Assembly (NCBI GenBank): GCA_001870995.2
Contig: MLAV02000010.1
Span: forward strand, 124,001-188,000
Source: Chitinophaga sp. CB10
Lineage (GTDB): Bacteria > Bacteroidota > Bacteroidia > Chitinophagales > Chitinophagaceae
DNA length: 64,000 nt
Direction of reading: 5' to 3'
Position 1 is the first letter of the stretch, and the number at the start of each line of letters is the position of its first letter. The position numbers and the translations under genes are program-made. The notes beneath the pieces are model-generated. The model was not told the origin of the DNA, did not search any database, and saw nothing but the letters and a program-made list of their open reading frames with translations. This document shows positions 34,241-43,216 of the stretch, one piece after another.

Positions 34241-35668
34241 ATGTTTAAAACAGCAGAACACCTGTATATCCAGGTAGCAGACAATATCGAGCAGCTCATC
34301 GAAAAGGAAGTCCTCAAAATCGGTGAAAAACTGCCATCCGTGCGTACTTTGAGCAAGCAGCAGGGCATCAGCCTGAGTACGGCCTTCCAGGCGTATTACC
34401 ACCTGGAAGCCAAAGGGCTAATCGAATCCCGCCCCAAATCCGGCTACTACATCCGCTTCAACAGCAAGCGCATGCCGGAGCTGCCCGCCAGCTGCGAGCC
34501 GGTAAAGAAAGCGGCGGAAGTAACCGTCCACGAAATGGTAGCAGCCGTGTTTAACCTCATGGCCGCTTCCGACGTAGTGAAGTTCTCCGTCGCCACCCCG
34601 CCGCCGGATATCCTGCCCGGCGCCAAAATGGCCAAAGCCGTCGTACAAGCCCTGCGGGAGCTGCCCCACTACGGTATTGCCTATGATCCGCTGCAAGGCA
34701 ACCTCCGCCTGCGCAGGCAGCTGGCGTTATTGTCCCTCAGCTGGGGCGGCGCCTTTACGGAAAACGATGTGGTCACTACCAACGGCTGCGTAGAGGCGTT
34801 AACGTTATGCCTCAGCGCTACCACCCAACCCGGCGATACGATCGCGATCGAAAGCCCGGCTTATTACGGCGCGCTGCAGCTGGCGGAAGGACTGGGACTG
34901 AAAGTCCTGGAAGTGCCCACGCATCCAACTACCGGGGTCGACCTCGCGTATCTCGACAAAGCCATTCCCCGCCATAAAATAAAAGCCTGCCTCTTCGTCC
35001 CCAATTTCAACAACCCTATCGGCTGTTGCATGCCGGACAAGCAGAAGAAAGAACTGGTGAGCATTATCGAGAAATACGACATCGCGCTGATAGAAGATGA
35101 CATCTACGGGGACCTCTACTTCGGCAAACAGCGCCCCGCCACCTGCAAAACGTTTGATAAAAAAGGAAATGTGCTCTATTGCAGCTCCGTGTCTAAATCC
35201 GTTGCCCCGGGATTCCGCGTCGGATGGACGCTTCCGGGAAAATACAAAGACCGCATCCTGCAATTGAAACATATGCATGCCATCGCCTCGCCCAGCATCA
35301 CCCACGCCGCCGTAGGGAACTTCCTGGAGACCGGCCGGTATGAAAATCATTTGAGAAATCTCCGTAAAGTATTACATACCCAGTACCTGCGTTATTCCCA
35401 GGCTATCATGGAGTACTTCCCGGAGAGCGCCCGCGTGAGCCGCCCGCAGGGTGGTTGCGTGCTGTGGATAGAGCTGGAAGGGCATATCAATACATACGAA
35501 CTGTTTCAGCAGGCGCTGAAGCACAAAATCAGCATTTGCCCCGGAAGAATTTTTTCCCTGCAGGACAGGTACAGCAATTGTATGCGTATCAGTTTCAGCG
35601 TACCCTGGAGCAAGCAGGTAGACGATAGTTTGAAGCTGTTGGGAAAACTGATCCGTAAAATGGGGTAA
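34241..35668 (+). CDS. MocR-type regulator: GntR wHTH fused to PLP aminotransferase
   Basis: 475 residues from ATG 34241 (MFKTAEHLYIQVADNIEQL). The upstream ATG at 34187 adds 18 residues in promoter-like DNA. A winged helix of the GntR type (LPSVRTLSKQQGISLSTAFQAYYHLEAKG, about 32-60) is followed by a class I aminotransferase-like domain with a PLP lysine in SSVSKSVAPGFRVGW. Such proteins are usually regulators using PLP-linked effectors (pyridoxal, GABA), not aminotransferases. It is divergent from alkA-ogt, with about 100 bp of shared upstream DNA, so it may regulate itself, alkA, or unlinked genes. The gene is convergent with the SDR gene at 35735. Confidence 0.9.
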   Translation: MFKTAEHLYIQVADNIEQLIEKEVLKIGEKLPSVRTLSKQQGISLSTAFQAYYHLEAKGLIESRPKSGYYIRFNSKRMPELPASCEPVKKAAEVTVHEMVAAVFNLMAASDVVKFSVATPPPDILPGAKMAKAVVQALRELPHYGIAYDPLQGNLRLRRQLALLSLSWGGAFTENDVVTTNGCVEALTLCLSATTQPGDTIAIESPAYYGALQLAEGLGLKVLEVPTHPTTGVDLAYLDKAIPRHKIKACLFVPNFNNPIGCCMPDKQKKELVSIIEKYDIALIEDDIYGDLYFGKQRPATCKTFDKKGNVLYCSSVSKSVAPGFRVGWTLPGKYKDRILQLKHMHAIASPSITHAAVGNFLETGRYENHLRNLRKVLHTQYLRYSQAIMEYFPESARVSRPQGGCVLWIELEGHINTYELFQQALKHKISICPGRIFSLQDRYSNCMRISFSVPWSKQVDDSLKLLGKLIRKMG

Positions 35669-35676
35669 CCCGGTAA

Positions 35677-35709
35677 TATTTCCCGCCAGGAAGCTACCAG
35701 CGGGAAATA
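35677..35709. terminator. Terminator between convergent MocR and SDR genes
   Basis: A perfect 10-bp stem TATTTCCCGC (35677-35686) with GCGGGAAATA (35700-35709), loop of 13. It is palindromic in function and lies between two converging genes, so it can serve both. Confidence 0.7.
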
Positions 35710-35734
35710 CCGGAACAATTACAAAAATGACAAA

Positions 35735-36484
35735 TCAACCGGCGAGGGGATGTACGGCAAAGCCTCCGTCCACATTCACTTCGGAACCGGTAATGAAGCT
35801 GGCGTCAGGGGAAGCCAGGAAAGTCACCAACTTGGCTACTTCCGAAGGCTGACCGATGCGCTTCAATGGTACCAGCGTACCGAACTGGTCGAGGGTGCTT
35901 GCGTCAATTCCCGCCTTATCGAATATAGGGGTGTATATAGGCCCCGGATTCACGGCATTTACACGGATATTCCTGGATGCCAGTTCCCTGGACAGCGTAC
36001 GTGCAAGGGAGTTAAGCGCCGCCTTGCTGGCGTTGTACACGGAAGCGTTAGGCATGCCGGCCAGGGCATTGATGGACGAAAGGAAGATGATGCTGCCGCC
36101 TTCGTTGATCAGCGGGAGCAGGTATTGCGCAGTGAAGAAGGCCCCTTTGAAATTGATATCCATCGTGGTATCAAAATTCTCTTCCGTGGTATCTTCAAAG
36201 CTGGCAAACTTTCCTACGCCGGCGTTGATGAACAATACATCTATTTTACCATAACGGTGTTGGATATACGACGCCAGTTCCTTCGTATCCGCGAGCGACT
36301 GCTGATCAGCGGTAAAGCCCGCCGCCGGCTCGCCCAGCTGCTGCACTGCTTTTTGCACAGCGTCCGCATTACGGCCGGTGATGAGTACCCTGTATCCTTT
36401 CTTCAAAAATTCTTCTGCTGTAGCATATCCTATTCCGCTGTTGCCGCCTGTTACAACGACTGTTTTATCCTGATAAGCACTCAT
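35735..36484 (-). CDS. SDR-family oxidoreductase (glucose 1-dehydrogenase-like)
   Basis: 249 residues. TGGNSGIG at about 12-19, NAGVG in the middle, the catalytic triad Ser in FLSSINA and Tyr-x3-Lys in SVYNASKAALN, and the C-terminal VNVDGGFAVHPLAG. It is an intact classical NAD(P)-dependent short-chain dehydrogenase. Substrate unknown. A second copy, clearly a paralog, lies 156 bp upstream (36641-37389) and is broken. A tandem duplication with decay of one copy is the simplest history. Confidence 0.9.
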   Translation of the reverse strand: MSAYQDKTVVVTGGNSGIGYATAEEFLKKGYRVLITGRNADAVQKAVQQLGEPAAGFTADQQSLADTKELASYIQHRYGKIDVLFINAGVGKFASFEDTTEENFDTTMDINFKGAFFTAQYLLPLINEGGSIIFLSSINALAGMPNASVYNASKAALNSLARTLSRELASRNIRVNAVNPGPIYTPIFDKAGIDASTLDQFGTLVPLKRIGQPSEVAKLVTFLASPDASFITGSEVNVDGGFAVHPLAG

Positions 36485-36640
36485 TTTTTAAAGATTTAAA
36501 TATTTCAATATAATAGGCCAAAAAAATATACATGTTGGGTGGGCCTTGAGGCCCGACAATGGATGAAGTGGTTTATTCGGGGTTATGGATGAAGTCGATC
36601 TGGTTGGAGAAATACAATTACAACTATGGCAAATTGGTAA

Positions 36641-37389
36641 TTAACCTGCTAATGGATGAACGCTGAAACCGCCGTCAATACTGATTTCAGCCCCATGTAC
36701 AAACGACGCTTCCGGGGATGCGAGGAAACCTGCCATGCTGGCTATTTCGGCCGGTTCTGCCACTCTGCCCAGTGGTACGCGGCTGGCCATATGGCGGAGG
36801 GTATCTTCGCCCAGTCCTGCTTTTTGTAAAATGGGTGTGTTTACGGGGCCGGGAACAATGGTATTGACCCGGATGTTGCGCGGAGCCAGTTCTCTGGACA
36901 AGGTCCTGGCCAGGGAATTGAGCGCCGCCTTGCTGCTGAGTGAACAGCCGCGCCCGGCATGCCGCCGTTGGCGTTACTGGAAGACAGGAAGAGGATGCTG
37001 GCGCCGTCCTTCATCAGCGGCAACAGTTGCTGCACCGTGAAAAACGCTCCCTTGAAATTCGTGTCCATCAGTTCGTCAAATAGTTCTTCTGTCGTAGCTT
37101 CGAATGGTCCAAACTTCCCGATACCGGCGTTGATAAAGAGCACGTCTATCTTACCGTAACGGGAACGTACATACTCCGCCAGCTTAATGGTGTCTTCCAG
37201 TGATTGCACATCCGCCTTAAAGCCCTCGGTCGGAAAGCCCAGGTCGTAAACGGCTTGTTGTATGGCCGCAGGGTTTCTACCTGTGATCAGCACGCGGTAA
37301 CCTCTGCCTAAAAATTCTTCTGCCGTAGCATAACCTATTCCGCTGTTGCCGCCAGTGATGACGATCGTTTGCTGTTGTTTCTTTGCCAT
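36641..37389 (-). pseudogene. Broken SDR paralog: frameshift and catalytic Tyr replaced
   Basis: It starts MAKKQQQTIVITGGNSGIGY at 37389 and reads in frame through NAGIGKFGPFE to GGMPGAAVHSA. It then loses one base near 36933-36939. Restoring a base gives ASKAALNSLARTLSREL, joining the frame that ends at 36641 with the paralog's SIDGGFSVHPLAG. Where the intact paralog has Tyr in SVYNASK, this copy has His (AVHSASK), so even without the frameshift the catalytic Tyr is absent. Both facts point to a dead gene. A sequencing error could explain the frameshift but not the Tyr loss. Confidence 0.85.
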
Positions 37390-37797
37390 TCTTTTGAAAT
37401 TACCTGTGTGAACAGATAGAAATCCCTTTTTAGCTATACAATCTGTTATGATGAACTCAGTGATCCACCGGGGCAAAAGTTTGGTTCCTGTTTTCTTCTG
37501 TTGTGTCTTTTGCCTGCCTCCGGTGTTTCCGCTGAGGGAATTCCGTTTTGGTGGAAGGTTCCGCTCTCCCCGCACCCGTAGCGGGGAAAGCGCCTCCGTT
37601 TGTACTTACCATTAACCAAAATCTGCTTTCAATGCCCGTTTTTGAAAACAGATCGCTGATGATTCCTTTGATTTATTTAAAAGTTTCAATGTTTAAACAC
37701 TTAAAAAAAGAGATTCGCATCTCCCATATCTAAACATTTAAAAAAATCGATGTTTCAACGGATAAAAAAAGCTGGGCGCTTTCACCAGGGAAAGCCA
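37390..37797. other. Gene-free stretch between SDR relic and ArsR gene
   Basis: 408 bp; nothing I can support. AT-rich near 37680-37780 with a small GAGAT/ATCTC hairpin around 37710-37723. Confidence 0.5.
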
Positions 37798-38067
37798 TCA
37801 GCTCAATTTAAGAAAGAACATCGACAGCTGTTTCATCATCTCTTTATTGATGGTGAGCTCCAGCACACGACCCGTCTTTGTTGAATTAAGAACTCCACTG
37901 TCCACCAAAATCTTTACGTGGTGCGAAACAGTAGGCTGAGATAAACAAGTCAGACCACACATATCGCCACAAGCCATACTTCCCTTTTTCGCGATCTCCA
38001 TCAGAATGGATAACCGGTGTTTGTCCGCTATGGCATTGGCTGCTTTTTCAATTAATCCCAAATCCAT
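37798..38067 (-). CDS. ArsR-family winged-helix repressor
   Basis: 89 residues, one ArsR winged helix. The recognition region is DMCGLTCLSQPTVSHHVKIL, and the wing follows as LVDSGVLNSTKTGRVLELTI. Three Cys (about residues 33, 37 and 41; ACGDMCGLTC) sit at the start of the recognition helix, where ArsR/SmtB sensors often bind metals or use thiols. Metal or redox sensing is plausible, not shown. A TACATTTG -7 box lies four bases upstream of the start and a candidate operator is further up. No obvious target gene is adjacent, because an intergenic region separates it from the SDR relic, so it may regulate itself or the SDR gene. Unlike many ArsR genes it has no transporter partner here. Confidence 0.88.
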   Translation of the reverse strand: MDLGLIEKAANAIADKHRLSILMEIAKKGSMACGDMCGLTCLSQPTVSHHVKILVDSGVLNSTKTGRVLELTINKEMMKQLSMFFLKLS

Positions 38068-38071
38068 GATG

Positions 38072-38079
38072 CAAATGTA
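38072..38079 (-). promoter_or_regulatory. -7 promoter box of arsR-like gene
   Basis: TACATTTG on the minus strand, with four bases between its last G and the ATG at 38067. It implies a leaderless message. Confidence 0.5.
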
Positions 38080-38095
38080 ATACTATTTTTGAAAT

Positions 38096-38111
38096 ATCGA
38101 AATTTTTCGAT
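38096..38111. promoter_or_regulatory. Candidate ArsR operator
   Basis: ATCGAAA-TT-TTTCGAT, a perfect 7-bp inverted repeat, 29 bp upstream of the arsR-like start. It lies between the expected -33 and -7 elements, a typical place for autorepression. Confidence 0.5.
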
Positions 38112-38414
38112 GAATTTTTTTTTGCGGCGATTTCAAAACAAAATTAAGATTTCCCGGAAAATACCGGAGGAAACCGGATGATACATGAAACGTTTCCGGG
38201 GGACAGGCCACCGTTACAGTCAGTTCGGTTATTTTTTGGGGGAGAGATGTAGCGCCGCGCGGGCAGCTGCTACGGCCGGGCTCCACCATGCGCCCGGAAT
38301 ATGCCATAGGCGCCGCCCCGCGATGGGGAAAACGGCTCCTGTAAAACGCTGCCGGCACTACCTTCGCGGGTTTGCCCACCTGAAACCCCGGCTAACAGCC
38401 CATTGCCCTCCTCC
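38112..38414. other. Gene-free stretch downstream of the histidine kinase gene
   Basis: 303 bp; nothing I can support. GC-rich with no clear hairpin plus T-run. Confidence 0.45.
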
Positions 38415-39791
38415 TCACTCTCCCTTCCCATACGCAAACTCCACTGTAAACGTCGTCCCCTGACCCTCTTTGGACACCACGCTGATCCGCCCCTTATGCA
38501 GCTTAATGATCCGCGAAGCCAGCGGCAACCCAATACCCGTACCATCCGCGTACTGCCCGTTCGCCCCCCTGTAAAACGGCGTAAATATATTAGGCAGGTC
38601 CTTCTTCACAATCCCCACTCCATGATCGCTGAACCGCAGAATAGTATGCCCCTTGAACCAGGTCACCACCACCTGCATCTCATGATTATCCGAAAACTTG
38701 CACCCGTTTTCCATCAGGTTCACAAATGCCACCTTCAGCAAATATTCATTGCCTTCAATAGATAAATAATCCGGTGCATCCTCCCCTTCTTCAAAATTTA
38801 CATTGATCCGGTAAAAGGGAAACGCCTTCAACACCTCTTCCCTGCCCTCCATCAGCACCTCGTCCAACCGGAGGGGCTTGAAGCGGATCTCCGCCGGGTC
38901 ATAACTCGCCTTGGCCAGGTCGAGCAAACTGTTGGAAAGCCGCACCAGCTGCCGGGCATCCGCAATCGCATGCTGCATGCTCTGTAAATACTCCTCCGCA
39001 GGCCTTTCCCGCGAGGCGGAAATTTCCAGCTCCGCCATCATGGCCGTGAGCGGGGTACGTAACTCGTGGGAAATGTTGGATACGAACTGCTTCTGCGCTT
39101 CGAACGACTGCTCCAGCCTGTCCAGCATGGCATTGAACGTCACGGCCAGTTCCGCCATTTCATCCTTCCCGTTGCCTTCCGGCACCCGCTTATCCAGGTT
39201 GGTAGCGGTTATCTCCTCTACGCGGTCCACCATCCGGGAAACCGGCTTCAGCGCCAGCCTGGCAAAGAAGTACGCCGCTATAATAATGCAGATCACCGCC
39301 CCCACCCAGGAAAAACCCAGTATCCAGGCCAGGTAACGGAGCCGCGCATACCCGTATTCATCCTCCGCTACGGCGGTAATCAGGTAGGTATGCCCCTGGT
39401 GGCTATACGAAAAGCCTACCACCTGCAAATGCCCCTGGGTAAAGAAGATCTCCCCGCTTTCCAGGATGTTTTCCAACATGGCCGGCGTTTCCTTCACTTT
39501 GTCGATATCGGCAGCATCGTGGTACAACAGCTGAAACGTGGTGTCGTAAATGGCGATTTCCTCCTGCGCCAGGTTCCCGCTGCTGTTGCGGTAAATCAGT
39601 TGCAATACCTGCGGATCAATGTGCGCATCCAGCAGCAAATTGGCCTTGGTAATGGCCTGGCGGTGGAGGTTCTTGTAATAGTCCTCCTCACGGTCACGGG
39701 CATAGGAAATATAGATCACCACCACCAGCAGCAGCAATATTGCCGCAGTGATACCGGAAATTAATAAAGTCAGCCGCGTTCGGATTTTCAT
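38415..39791 (-). CDS. Sensor histidine kinase (two-component)
   Basis: 458 residues. First membrane helix at about 8-29, periplasmic domain about 31-155 and second helix about 157-178. Then HAMP (RLALKPVSRMVDRVEEI), HisKA with His242 in NISHELRTPLTAMM, HATPase_c with N-box (NLMENGCKFSDN) and G-boxes (DHGVGI, GTGIGLPLA). It is the classical membrane kinase partner for the response regulator encoded immediately upstream (1 bp between genes). Signal unknown. Confidence 0.93.
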   Translation of the reverse strand: MKIRTRLTLLISGITAAILLLLVVVIYISYARDREEDYYKNLHRQAITKANLLLDAHIDPQVLQLIYRNSSGNLAQEEIAIYDTTFQLLYHDAADIDKVKETPAMLENILESGEIFFTQGHLQVVGFSYSHQGHTYLITAVAEDEYGYARLRYLAWILGFSWVGAVICIIIAAYFFARLALKPVSRMVDRVEEITATNLDKRVPEGNGKDEMAELAVTFNAMLDRLEQSFEAQKQFVSNISHELRTPLTAMMAELEISASRERPAEEYLQSMQHAIADARQLVRLSNSLLDLAKASYDPAEIRFKPLRLDEVLMEGREEVLKAFPFYRINVNFEEGEDAPDYLSIEGNEYLLKVAFVNLMENGCKFSDNHEMQVVVTWFKGHTILRFSDHGVGIVKKDLPNIFTPFYRGANGQYADGTGIGLPLASRIIKLHKGRISVVSKEGQGTTFTVEFAYGKGE

Positions 39792-39792
39792 T

Positions 39793-40476
39793 TTATCCAG
39801 CTTTTAAAATGAAGCCCATACCCGTGCGGGTATGGATTAATTTGACGGAAAAGTCTTTATCTATCTTCTTTCTTAAATAGTTAATGTACACGTCAATGAA
39901 GTTGGTGCCGGTGTCATAATGCGTATCCCACACGTTCTCCGCCAGCTCCGTGCGGGATACCACCACTTCCGGGCGTTGCAGCAGGTATTCCAGCAGACGG
40001 AATTCCTTGGGGGTCAGGCTGATCTCCACCCCGTCCCGCACCACCGTTTTGGCGCGGAGGTCCATTTGCAGCCCGGCGTATTGCAATACCGTCGTAGGCT
40101 GCTGCCGCCGGCCGCTGTAGCGCTTCAACAGGGCTTTAATACGGACCTGCAGCTCCCGCAGGTCGAACGGTTTGACCAGGTAGTCGTCCGCGCCGGCTTC
40201 GAAGCCCTCCACCTTATCATCCGTGGTGTCCAGCGCGGTGAGCATCAGCACGGGGATGTCCGGCAAAGCCTCGCGGATAGTGCGGCTGAGCGATAATCCA
40301 TCCACCCCTGGCAGGATAATATCCGTGATCACCAGCTCAAACTCCCCCGTCAGGGCCAGTTTAAGGCCGGCATTGCCGTCCCGGGCCAGCGTTACCTCGT
40401 AGCCGCTCTCCTCTAATCCACGCCGGATCAGCGTTCCCACCCTTTCTTCATCTTCTATGACTAATATCCTGATCAT
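39793..40476 (-). CDS. OmpR/PhoB-family response regulator
   Basis: 227 residues from ATG 40476 (MIRILVIEDEERV). A frame-open extension to 40569 is not family-like. Receiver domain: acidic Glu-Asp-Glu at 8-10, phospho-acceptor Asp52 in LVITDIILPG, KPFDLREL near the end of the receiver. C-terminal winged helix with LTPKEFRLLEYLLQRPEVVVSR. Pairs with the kinase at 38415-39791; the two form one operon that is divergent from proB with an 80-bp gap. Confidence 0.95.
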   Translation of the reverse strand: MIRILVIEDEERVGTLIRRGLEESGYEVTLARDGNAGLKLALTGEFELVITDIILPGVDGLSLSRTIREALPDIPVLMLTALDTTDDKVEGFEAGADDYLVKPFDLRELQVRIKALLKRYSGRRQQPTTVLQYAGLQMDLRAKTVVRDGVEISLTPKEFRLLEYLLQRPEVVVSRTELAENVWDTHYDTGTNFIDVYINYLRKKIDKDFSVKLIHTRTGMGFILKAG

Positions 40477-40556
40477 ATCCAAATGTCTGTAATTATGCGC
40501 TAACGTTATTAAAGTTCGTAGTATTTCAATATTTTGTTGGCAAATTCTTAAAAATT

Positions 40557-41591
40557 GTGAGCAAACCAATACTTGTCATAAAATTTGGAACCGCGTCCAT
40601 CACCCGCGAAAACGGGGACCTGGACGAAACGGTGATTGCCGGCATTGCCCGTCAGGTAGCGGAATTGCACGCATCCTATCATATCGTGCTGGTATCCTCC
40701 GGCGCAGTGGCCGCAGGCAGGCAATTCCTTAAAAATTATTCCGGCAGCATCAGCGAGCGCAAAGCTGCCGCAGCTATCGGCAACCCCCTGTTGCTGAGCA
40801 AATACAGCAAGTACTTCGCCCCGTACGATATCGCAGTAGCGCAAAGCCTTTGCGAGCGCCATCACTTCTCCAACAGGGAGCAGTTCCTGCAGCTCAAACG
40901 AACATACGAAGAACTCTGGGAAAATAATATCATTCCCATCGCCAACGAAAATGATGTGGTCAGCAATACGGAACTGAAATTTTCCGATAACGACGAACTG
41001 GCCACCCTCATCGCCGTGGGCTTCGGCGCCACCCAGCTGCTGTTCAGCACCTCCGTAGCCGGGGTGCTTGACCGGGACGGCAACGTGGTACCGAAACTGG
41101 ATGTGATCGACCAGCAGGCGTTAGGCCTCGCGGACAAGGAAAAATCCGCCCTGGGCCTCGGCGGCATGGTATCCAAACTCACCTTCGCCCGCCTCGCCAC
41201 CCGCATGGGCATACAGGTGGTCATATTCGGCATCCGTACTACGGACGGTATCCTGAACGCCATCAGCGGCAACACGGGCACCCTCTGCCTGCCGCAGCCC
41301 TGCAGCATGCCGGCCCGCCGCAAATGGCTCGCCAGCGGCAGCCTCGTAACCGGCCGTATCCTCGTGGATGCCGGCGCAGAACAGGCGCTCGCCAGCAGGC
41401 ACTCCCTGCTCGCCGTAGGTATTAAAGAAGTGCTGGAGAAATTTGAAGAAGGTGAGGTAATCGAAATCGTTAACGAAAATAATATAGCCGTAGCCGTAGG
41501 AAGGGCCAAACTCTCTTCCGACGTGCTGGAAAAAAGCGGCCGCCAACAAAATACAGAAGTAGCGCATGCTGATGACATTGTGCTGCTGTAA
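40557..41591 (+). CDS. proB: Glutamate 5-kinase ProB
   Basis: 344 residues with a GTG start at 40557 (MSKPILVIKFGTASI). The amino acid kinase fold is shown by VSSGAVAAGR, ANENDVVSNTEL, and GLGGMVSKLTFARLAT. The C-terminal PUA domain (GRILVDAGAEQAL, EEGEVIEIVNENNIAVAVGR) is present. It phosphorylates L-glutamate at the start of proline synthesis. It lies 13 bp upstream of proA on the same strand, an operon. No SD is seen, as usual in Bacteroidota. Confidence 0.95.
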   Translation: MSKPILVIKFGTASITRENGDLDETVIAGIARQVAELHASYHIVLVSSGAVAAGRQFLKNYSGSISERKAAAAIGNPLLLSKYSKYFAPYDIAVAQSLCERHHFSNREQFLQLKRTYEELWENNIIPIANENDVVSNTELKFSDNDELATLIAVGFGATQLLFSTSVAGVLDRDGNVVPKLDVIDQQALGLADKEKSALGLGGMVSKLTFARLATRMGIQVVIFGIRTTDGILNAISGNTGTLCLPQPCSMPARRKWLASGSLVTGRILVDAGAEQALASRHSLLAVGIKEVLEKFEEGEVIEIVNENNIAVAVGRAKLSSDVLEKSGRQQNTEVAHADDIVLL

Positions 41592-41604
41592 ATGACCCCC
41601 GATC

Positions 41605-42855
41605 ATGCAAAGCATAGTAACGTTACTGGAACAGGCGCAGCAGGCTGCCCCTTCGCTCCGACAGCTCAACGACGCCCAGCGCCAGGAGCTGCTCAATGAA
41701 CTGGCTGAAGTATTACAGCAAAAGACCACCGAAATCATGGCTGCCAACCAGCTGGACCTGGATAAAATGCCGGACGCAGATCCGAAGAAAGACAGGCTCC
41801 TGCTCAACGGCGCGCGTATCCGCGGACTGGCCGCAAGTCTGAAAGACATTGCCCGCCTGCCGGACCCGGCAAACGTGCTGGTACTGGAAAGGCACCTGGA
41901 CAATGGTTTGCTCGTACAGAAGAAGACAGTTCCCCTCGGCGTAGTGGGCGTTATCTATGAATCGCGCCCCAACGTTACGGTAGACGTGGCCGCGCTTTGC
42001 ATCCGCTCCGGCAACGTATGCGTACTCCGCGGCGGTACGGACGCGCTGCATACCAATACCATCCTCGTCAGCATCATACAATCCCTGCTGGAAAAATACC
42101 ACACGGATAAAAACGCCGTTACGCTCATGCCCCCGGACCGCGCGCTGGTAGCGGATATGCTTACCGCCGTGCAGTATATTGACATCATCATTCCACGGGG
42201 TTCCCAGCAACTCATCGACTTCGTAAGAGCCAACTCCAAAGTGCCTGTCATCGAAACCGGCGCCGGCGTATGTCATACCTACGTGGAAAAGTCCGCCGAC
42301 CTGGAACAGGCCGCCAACATCGTTACCAACGCGAAAGTATCCAGGCCTTCCGTATGCAACGCGCTGGATACCGTATTGGTAGACGAAGCCGTAGCGCCGG
42401 AATTCCTGCAACTCCTCGCGCCCAAACTGGCAGCCTATAAAGTGGACGTATATGCGGAACCGTTAGCCTTCCAGCTCCTGCAACAAGCGGGTTATCCTCA
42501 TTTGCACCAGGCCGCCCCGGAAGATTTCGGCCGCGAGTTCCTGGACCTGAAATGCTCCGTAAAAGTAGTGCCAGGGCCGGATGCAGCGCTGGAACACATT
42601 CAAAAATATTCTTCCAAACACTCGGAAGCCATCGTATCCCGCGACCCGATCGTCAGCGAACGGTTCATGAACACCGTAGATGCAGCGGCCGTTTACGTCA
42701 ACGCCTCTACGCGTTTCACGGATGGCGGCGTATTCGGGCTCGGGGCTGAAATCGGCATCTCCACCCAGAAACTGCATGCCAGAGGGCCATTCGCACTGGA
42801 AAAACTCGTAACCGAAAAATGGTTCGTGTATGGCAGCGGCCAGGTGAGGGAATAG
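41605..42855 (+). CDS. proA: Glutamate-5-semialdehyde dehydrogenase ProA
   Basis: 416 residues. ALDH-like fold with GVVGVIYESRPNVT, LRGGTDALHTN, the catalytic Cys in SRPSVCNALDTVL, and a late ASTRFTDGGVFGLGAEIGIS. It reduces gamma-glutamyl phosphate to glutamate semialdehyde. Second gene of the proBA operon. The stop at 42855 leads straight into the dispersed repeat region, which may act as transcription end. Confidence 0.96.
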   Translation: MQSIVTLLEQAQQAAPSLRQLNDAQRQELLNELAEVLQQKTTEIMAANQLDLDKMPDADPKKDRLLLNGARIRGLAASLKDIARLPDPANVLVLERHLDNGLLVQKKTVPLGVVGVIYESRPNVTVDVAALCIRSGNVCVLRGGTDALHTNTILVSIIQSLLEKYHTDKNAVTLMPPDRALVADMLTAVQYIDIIIPRGSQQLIDFVRANSKVPVIETGAGVCHTYVEKSADLEQAANIVTNAKVSRPSVCNALDTVLVDEAVAPEFLQLLAPKLAAYKVDVYAEPLAFQLLQQAGYPHLHQAAPEDFGREFLDLKCSVKVVPGPDAALEHIQKYSSKHSEAIVSRDPIVSERFMNTVDAAAVYVNASTRFTDGGVFGLGAEIGISTQKLHARGPFALEKLVTEKWFVYGSGQVRE

Positions 42856-42859
42856 GGCG

Positions 42860-43210
42860 GTTTTTTTCTCGCAAAGATGCATAAGGGGCAGGGCTCGCAG
42901 AGGGCCTTCGGCCTGAGCGGACTTTTTTCTCGCAAAGAGGCAGAGTTTCTCGCAAAGAGGCAAAGAGAGCAAAGAACGCAAAGGACCAGGTATTATAACA
43001 AAGACCCTCTGAGGGCTTTGCCCCCTTATACCCCTATGCGGTAATAATATCCGCTCAGGCCGAAGGCCCTCTGCGATCTTTGCCCTCTTATGCCACTTTG
43101 CGAGAAAAAATCCGCTCAGGCCGAAGGCCCTCTGCGATCTTTGCCCTCTTAAACCCCCTTTGCGATCTTTGCCCTCTTATGCCCCTTTGCGAGAAAAAAT
43201 CCGAGAAACA
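42860..43210. repeat. Dispersed repeat cluster, copy C (with inverted copies)
   Basis: The whole 351-bp space between convergent proA and fba is repeat. A 26-base core (T-CCGCTCAGG-CCGAAGG-CCCTCTGCG) occurs at 43050-43075 and 43111-43136 (61 bp apart) and inverted at 42896-42921, all identical. A 24-base part of the flank (43081-43104) is the exact reverse complement of 32604-32627. Many CGCAAAG/TTTGCG units fill the rest. The inverted copies can fold as a long hairpin on either strand, so this may end transcription from both sides. Short frames through it are artefacts. Confidence 0.92.
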
Positions 43211-43216
43211 ATCCGC

